A stretch of DNA of 64,000 nt from Ridgeia piscesae. Its lineage: Eukaryota; Annelida; Polychaeta; Sabellida; Siboglinidae. A program made the translations under genes and the position numbers. The DNA is taken from the NCBI GenBank assembly GCA_025642075.2, contig JAODUO010000883.1, positions 161,001 to 225,000 on the forward strand, read 5' to 3'. This document shows, piece after piece, positions 58,645-64,000 of the stretch. Position 1 is the first letter of the stretch. Each line of letters opens with the position of its first letter. The notes under the pieces were generated by a model. It was not told the DNA's origin and did not search any database. It saw only the letters and a list, made by a program, of their open reading frames with translations.

Positions 58645-58940
58645 AGCATTGTCCTTGTCAAAGTGGTTTACACTTTACTCCCTGGCAGACCTACTTAATT
58701 AAACACCATCTCATGACTGTGGGAAGCATCCAGCCAAGCTGTAATTAATTAATCAAGACGGTTTGTGTACAAATATCCACCATCGTCTATAGCCAGTTAC
58801 TTGTTTACACAACTGAGTGAATTGGAGCAATGACGGGTGAACAGACTTGCCCAAGGTTCGACACAGCACCACATGGTTTCGTTCTCGTAGTTGAGAGTCT
58901 GAAGCCGAGTCCAAAGCTTTAAACCACTGCGCCACTGTAC
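58645..58940 (-). repeat. tRNA-derived SINE
   Basis: On the minus strand it starts GGTACAGTGGCGCAGTGGTT (A-box-like TGGCGCAGTGG) then AAAGCTTTGGACTCGGCTTC. GTGTCGAACCTTGG lies about 90 bases on, a possible degenerate B-box (GTTCGA variant). The 3' part carries the CAAAGTGGTTTACACTTTAC block shared with 4,563-4,712 and 12,310-12,500. The head-plus-tail layout fits a tRNA SINE. Confidence 0.65.
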
Positions 58941-58974
58941 CTAGTTGATATATTTATTTAGGCCTTATTTTATT

Positions 58975-59930
58975 TCAGGTGTCCAAGTCGGCCATATACA
59001 GAGAGTTTTACCTGGTGGATCCATGGCAGGCTTGGTCGAAGGGTACAGAGAGTCATACCAGTGTATACCAGCCATAAGATGGAACTTCCGTGCTCTCAGC
59101 GGAGAACAAGATATGGGATAACACTCAGCACTTGTTGACTGCTGCCCTTACAAATGATCAGTTGATTTGTAAATAAGCAGTTGGATTGATTATGAACAAA
59201 TCAACTGACTCTTGACACAAGCAGATCTTGTTTCATTAGCTTGGGCATATCTGTCCCAAGGACTGCAATTCCGACATGGACAGTCATTGTGGGCAGCGGC
59301 CAGGCCAGAGTTCTGACAAAGATGTAATTCACCATTCTCTCTTTCTGTCTGCCATGGGCTGGTGGATCTGCAGGTAAACATACAGCTGTAGTGTCTTCTG
59401 CAGCTCCAATTGCTTGCGTCCTGAACAGAAAACAGCCATGTTGTCAGGGTTCGCTAGGACTTGGCCGGACGTTCTTGCTAGAGCCATGGTTCCATCCCTA
59501 TAAATAAACAGGACATGCCGTAGTGCTAAATATTGACTGTTTGAATTTACTATGTTTTTATATGAAAAAAGATCATTCAATCTGCGCCAAATAAGCAGCA
59601 TATATGTTACAGTGTAATAGTGAACAGTGTCCTTTACTTTGGTGCAGTGTGTTTGAAATGGCAATATCAACAACCAGGACAGGATTAGGCTAGATACATT
59701 TATCAAGAAAGCAAATGGGACTGTAAGGATGGAACGGGTCATGGATAGAGTACAGAAGTTTTCTGGCAGATGACATACACTCACTAAGATCTTAATTTGA
59801 CAGCTGACAGATACTGAGTTGCCTTTATTGTTGCACAGATAGATAGATGGTGATGCTGCTCCAGCTGCTGTCTTCATTGAATAGAGATGTGTGTATGTTT
59901 TGTGGTGATACATATTACATAAACTAAGGT
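58975..59930. other. Unassigned frames inside the 7-kb element
   Basis: On minus, 59,913-59,329 is a 194-codon frame with hydrophobic stretches. Its end (MALARTSGQVLANPDNMAVF) follows TTTATTTATAG, an acceptor-like site. On plus, 58,980 follows TTTATTTCAG and opens short frames. I recognise no domain in either; they may be relics of a captured gene. Confidence 0.3.
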
Positions 59931-60074
59931 TTGATAACTGATTACATGATCACTTAGTGTTTATGCACTAGAGTTGACAGTGCTCAGTCATGCAATTTCC
60001 TAATGTTGGTAAATGTGGTATTGAATACATAATTGGTAAAATAATACCTGTCTTACAAACATTTCACTCCAGTC

Positions 60075-62069
60075 CAGAGATGGAGTAATCGTACTCGTGT
60101 ACTTGTACTCGTACTCGAGTACGAGTACTTTTTGAGTACTCGTACTGTGACTGAGTACGAAGGAAAGTAATCGTACTCATACTCGAGTATATTGTACCAA
60201 GGTAATCGTACTCACGATTATTTTTCACGATTACATTTTTCATATGAACAGTTGCAAGCAAATAATATTTGCTTGTCTAATATATTATATTAGACAGATA
60301 AAAATGGAAATATTAGAAGTAATCTAATAAATGTAATAATAATCAAGGTATTCATTTTCTATTACTGTTGAGCATTTCAGTTAAATAAATATTCAGTCAG
60401 ATTTCTCTAATTAATACCTTCTCTTCCCAGAGAAGCAACATCTCCTCACCCTCCTGCTTAATACAAAGTACAAGTTATATTGTGACAGTCCCTGAGAAGC
60501 ACTGCAGGAGATAAGCATCCCCTAACATCTTGCTTTGTAATTTTAGAAGCCAGGCTACAGCCCCACCTGTACTGTTTGCTCTGTCAGTATGGTGTGAATG
60601 ACTGGTCATATTTCCAACACCCAGAATCCTGACTGGGTCTGGGCGGTTAGCTGCTAAATCCCTGTCTATTATGTTTAATTAAGTGCAAACTGTAAACCTG
60701 TCTAAATCCACAACCATTCTGTGTTTGTCCCATCCAGACATGGGGTCAAATACATTGAAATGTATTTAAATACAAATATTCTTGAGGGATTACAAATACT
60801 TTTTAAATATAAATGTATTTAAATATGAATACATTGAAAAGTATTTCAAATACTTGTTCATATATTTTTCAAATACTTTTCATTTTGTATTACTATGTAG
60901 GTAAAAAGAAAAGCAACACATATATTGTGAGACATCTAGTTTATAGGCATAATTACTGTTTTGCTCATATGATGACAGGCAGACCAGTGCTAAGGAGTAT
61001 TGTTATTGCTAACTGCATCACTGACAACTGACTGAAAGAGGTAAAGGCCAAAATATATTGTTTGTATGTTACGCCAGGAGGTCCACAATAATATGATGCC
61101 TATGTTGCCCTCAGAAGAGACACTGTTAATCATTGCTACCATGTTGTGAGGAAGGCTCAACTTCAAAGTCAGCCAGGAAACCAGAATAACCTGGGTGCCA
61201 AATTGAACCCTGACTAAAGAACAAAAGGGGATATTGACCTATGGTCACTGTTAGGTGCATCCTCTGGCTCTGAGCAAACACAAGTTGTGGTCACTGCAGG
61301 GCCAGGGGGAAGCCTGCTGTTAAGTGTCTTCATCAGTAATTAGCATTGTTGGGTGAAGTTGCAGTGCATTAAGGTAATCAGTTTGGCAGGCATTACATGT
61401 GACAGTGAAAAAGAAATGTTGATACTGACAATGTATTTCAAAAAAATATTTGAACAAGTCAAATATTTTAGGAAAGTATTTAAATACAAATACTTTTAAT
61501 TCCTAAACATCAAATACAAATACTTTAAAAAGTATTTAAATACTTTCAAATACAAATGTATTTGCCCCCATGTCTGGACCCATCTCATTTTGAATATGCC
61601 CCCCCTGGTTTTGAAGTGTTGTTATTGTAATGTATTTGATCATGTGTATTTGAAATTTTTAAATGCCTCCTATTTGTATTTGATTCAGAAACCATAAATT
61701 AAATTATTAATCCAGCATTAAATGATTCATCCAATACCTGAGAAAGTCGTCTAATTATTAATAACAATAACATCTGGATAGTGGATAGCAGTAATTAGTT
61801 AGAACATTAGTGACACAACAACAGAACAAGAATGACACCTAGGGATTCCATGAAAGTCGCCTTTATGTTAGAAACAGGATATTCATTAAAGTAATCATGA
61901 AAGTAATCATGATTACATTGTAAAGTAATCATACTCGTACTCGAGTATATTGTAAAGTAATCGTACTCGTACTCGAGTACATTTGTTTTCTGAGTACTCG
62001 TACTCATGCATGTTCAAAGTAATCGTACTTGTACTCGAGTACATTTGTATTGTACTCACTCCATCTCTG
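60075..62069. mobile_element. hAT-like MITE (CAGAGATGG ends) containing a second MITE
   Basis: Ends CAGAGATGGAGTAATCGTAC and the complement CTCACTCCATCTCTG, with CGTACTCGTACTCGAGTAC blocks clustered at both ends (60,085-60,235; 61,925-62,050). The inner element is 60,735-61,576. This full copy explains the partial copy at 1-1182. No target-site duplication could be confirmed (CTCCAGTC left, GTATATTG right). Confidence 0.75.
60735..61576. mobile_element. Inner MITE (CAGACATGGGG family), 842 bp
   Basis: CAGACATGGGGTCAAATACA at the left, complement of TTTGCCCCCATGTCTG at the right, with TTTAAATAC-rich sub-terminal repeats. The unique interior (GCAACACATATATTG, GGCAGACCAGTGCTA) has no coding frame. 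It sits inside the CAGAGATGG element, so it inserted later. Confidence 0.75.
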
Positions 62070-62097
62070 GTATATTGTTAACTGGCAAAATGTCATA

Positions 62098-62392
62098 TTG
62101 AGACATCACGCTAATGTGCATGGTGGATCATCTGACTTACTTGCTAAACCATTGGATAATTTTTTTTTTGAATTACATTAGTGATTTGCACGACACAATG
62201 GTTGAAGGTAGAGAATTCCACTCGTTGTGGTGGAGAAGAAACTGGTTCCAAATGTTTACCGAGTGTTTACCCGAAGATCTAGTGTTGTATTGGATAGAGT
62301 GATCTTGTGGGATATCTACAAGTCCACGTTCCATCTAGTATATTATGCTAGTCTGTTAATATTTCTTCTTGTTTGCTCAGTGTGTCCCCAAT
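62098..62392 (-). pseudogene. LINE 3' fragment (same family as 17.1-19.5 kb)
   Basis: It aligns with 17,181-17,510: GACATCACGCTAATGTGCAT GGTGGATCATCTGACTTA, GAGAATTCCACTC, TCTAGTGTTGTATTGGATA and TATTATGCTAGTCT. It encodes only the decayed C-terminal end; no frame survives. Confidence 0.75.
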
Positions 62393-62399
62393 ATTTCAA

Positions 62400-63540
62400 G
62401 AAACTACCAATAAAGGCAATAATATTGCAAATTTGCAAAGTGATTTGTTTACAGTACATAAGTTATGTCTCATCATAGCTAATTATTCATCATTTACTGT
62501 AAGCCTGTAACACGTCCTAGTATCAATGTTGTATGAGTATCTGAACTGATACAGCACACAGAATTTGTAATTTGTTCTCTCACTGAACAAATAACATGAA
62601 TGATTGAAAACAACATTCGCAATGCTATTTTTTATGTTTGAATAATATGTTTACTGAAAAATATAGCAGTCATGTTGGCATTTTCAGAGCGGTCAACCTG
62701 AAAATAGGAAATGCATGCGTAGCTACGAAACTCGAAAGGCAGTACTTTTGAAGTTATTTAGCGAGTGATATCAAAGTGCCTATATTATCGTTCATGCGGA
62801 TTGACTACGACGTCTACTATCTGGCTTGCATTCAGCTGTTTTTTGTGTTATTGACATGTAGCTTTACCTTATTTTTATGCCTCTGTTCATGGAAACGTGA
62901 TATATGCCATTCAAAGTAGGATAAAATAAAACAAATAATAATGAATAACAATATCGGACGGCCTAACTCGCTTGGACCTAGTTAGCGGCTCCATGATCCC
63001 GTGTACATACCTTCTAGAACGTTAACTGTGGTGGACGTTTACGAACAATATCAGTATGTACATAAGTCATCTCGACAGACATCGCAATGTGTCTAATGGT
63101 ACAAGATTCAACTAATTTAGATACAGAAGACTTAATAATATTTACTAACCTTCTTGCGCGCTTTGATGACTTGGCTACGGCGACGGAAGGATTCGACCGG
63201 TAACCCGTTTCGACGACTATCGTTGGTGATTAAATATCGCGCTAATATCGTTTGCACAGCTCCATACTTGAAAACTCGACGTCGCCGACGTTTCTGCGGA
63301 TCTTGACCCAGTATATACGGCGAGAAACATCCTATTCGAAGCAACGTTCTTCGAACGGATGTCCTTCTTCGAAGTTCGCGTATCTTACAACATTGTGTTT
63401 CAACGGCGATAGCATTGACGCACGCAATCGGACACGTGACTTTAAGGCCGGTTCTGCGTGCTGAGTGGTCAGACCACGGTCAGACAACAGGAAGAGGCGC
63501 ATCATGGACGCCTGTATGAAGCCGATGATTTCAGTAAAAT
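62400..63540. other. Right interior of the 7-kb element
   Basis: AT-rich to 62,900, then GC-richer. On minus, 63,344-63,132 gives KRRRRRVFKYGAVQTILARY then an Arg/Lys-rich end (RRRSQVIKARKK) just before AAGGTTAGTAAAT, a possible donor. It is basic and could be a first exon. The domain is not recognised. Confidence 0.3.
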
Positions 63541-63689
63541 GATCCACTTTGGAATAATTTTACTAATAAACCACTGACGTTAAAAATGTGATTACCGTTC
63601 AGAATGGTTGCTTTGTATTTGCTCTTTCACGTGCATAGCACTTAATATTTCCCTTTTGGTTCCCTTTAACATGCCACAAACGGATCCAT

Positions 63690-63835
63690 GACATTTTGGT
63701 AAAGGACACTTTGGTAATGGACATTTCGGTAACAGACATTTCGGTAACAGGACATTTCGGTAACTAGACATTTCAGTAACTAGACATTTCGGTAACAATT
63801 AAGACATTTTGGTAACAAGACATTTCGGTAAAACT
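63690..63835. repeat. Short tandem ACATTTCGGTAACAG
   Basis: Eight or nine imperfect units of 14-19 bases, GACATTTCGGTAAC with variants (TTTTGG, TTTCAG). The minus-strand Leu-Pro-Lys-Cys frame is its translation. Confidence 0.9.
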
Positions 63836-64000
63836 ACTGAAAATAATCAGAGTCCAGTCTGCCATATTAGGAGGTAACCTGTTGAGATGTCAGTCAGTTA
63901 AACCATTTGTAAATTAGGAAGATCCAAACATGGAACTTAGCTTTCTACCAGTAGTCAGGCAAGGTGTAAAGTAGTGCTTGCCTCTGAAGGGAACATGGCT
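63836..64000. other. Window end, nothing recognised
   Basis: Unique-looking DNA up to the edge. Confidence 0.4.

Larger units (their letters stand above)
56619..63669. mobile_element. 7-kb TTAA-bounded element with ~110-bp inverted ends
   Basis: TTAA at 56,619-56,622 and 63,666-63,669. The ends are inverted repeats of about 110 bases: AAAAGGGAAA, GCTATGCACGTGAAAGAG, AACGGTAATCACATTTTTAA and CGTCAGTGGTTTATTA all occur on the left and, complemented, on the right (63,545-63,665). Between them lie other repeats and a few unassigned frames; no transposase is recognised. It is probably a piggyBac-type non-autonomous element that collected nested insertions. The right flank does not resume the copy-3 sequence, so the insertion is not simple. 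Confidence 0.65.

Noticed and set aside
58980..59130. PDZ-like or other domain exon after a TTTATTTCAG acceptor
   Set aside because: The resemblance (IQRVLPGGSMAG) is short and unsupported by flanking secondary-structure pattern or a donor.

Overview
Eukaryotic nuclear DNA, very probably from a marine invertebrate (a mollusc or similar lophotrochozoan is my guess; the sequence does not prove it). The evidence is AT-rich DNA, phase-matched spliced exons with GT/AG borders, long introns, (TA)n and (CA)n microsatellites, tRNA-derived SINEs, LINEs, Ty3/gypsy and Polinton-like debris, TTAA-flanked DNA transposons and hAT-like MITEs. No rRNA, tRNA gene, operon or CRISPR is visible. Only one host gene is convincing. 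Most of the other open frames are repeat shadows.

Layout. 1-2 kb: a hAT-like MITE cut by the window edge, an AT-capped hairpin and a TTAA-flanked MITE. 4.5-5.7 kb: a SINE tail and a LINE endonuclease remnant. 6.9-9.7 kb (minus): a decayed Ty3/gypsy element whose pol carries a 9-copy 42-bp in-frame array. 10.2-11.2 kb (minus): a Polinton-type gene remnant with an 8-copy 46-bp array near its 3' end. 12.8-21.06 kb (minus): a two-exon lengsin/glutamine-synthetase-like gene. Its exons join in phase to 448 residues across a 6.9-kb intron, which holds a TTAA-bounded element with a 5'-truncated jockey/CR1-like LINE inside it. 23.3-23.8 kb: the 5' end of the same LINE family seen at 5 kb. 25.56-30.35 kb: a 4.8-kb, 78-bp-period pyrimidine-rich satellite, almost free of stops in all six frames. 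31.35-32.08 kb: an AT-rich hairpin.

The most striking structure is a near-perfect palindrome of about 9.7 kb per arm (34,194-43,960 and 43,971-53,649) around a 10-bp spacer. It is followed at once by a third, direct partial copy (53,647-56,622) of 32,253-35,170. The inverted/direct junction has 3 bp of microhomology. The arms carry exons of a Ginger1-type transposase: DDE integrase core, GPY/F-like segment, a Pro/Ser/Thr repeat linker and a Ulp1-like protease start. Both copies share inactivating TAG codons, so the gene was dead before it was duplicated. A putative N-terminal exon lies on the opposite strand of each arm, so only a transcript crossing the palindrome axis would read head and body exons in the same sense. 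A THAP-type first exon lies in the 32.3-34.2 kb segment and again in the third copy.

56.62-63.67 kb is a 7-kb TTAA-bounded element with ~110-bp inverted ends. It contains a SINE, a small MITE, a LINE 3' fragment and a MITE-in-MITE that is a second copy of the window's first 1.2 kb. I see no cooperating gene system. The interest lies in genome structure: foldback duplication, nested transposons, and repeated expansion of minisatellites inside transposon coding sequence.
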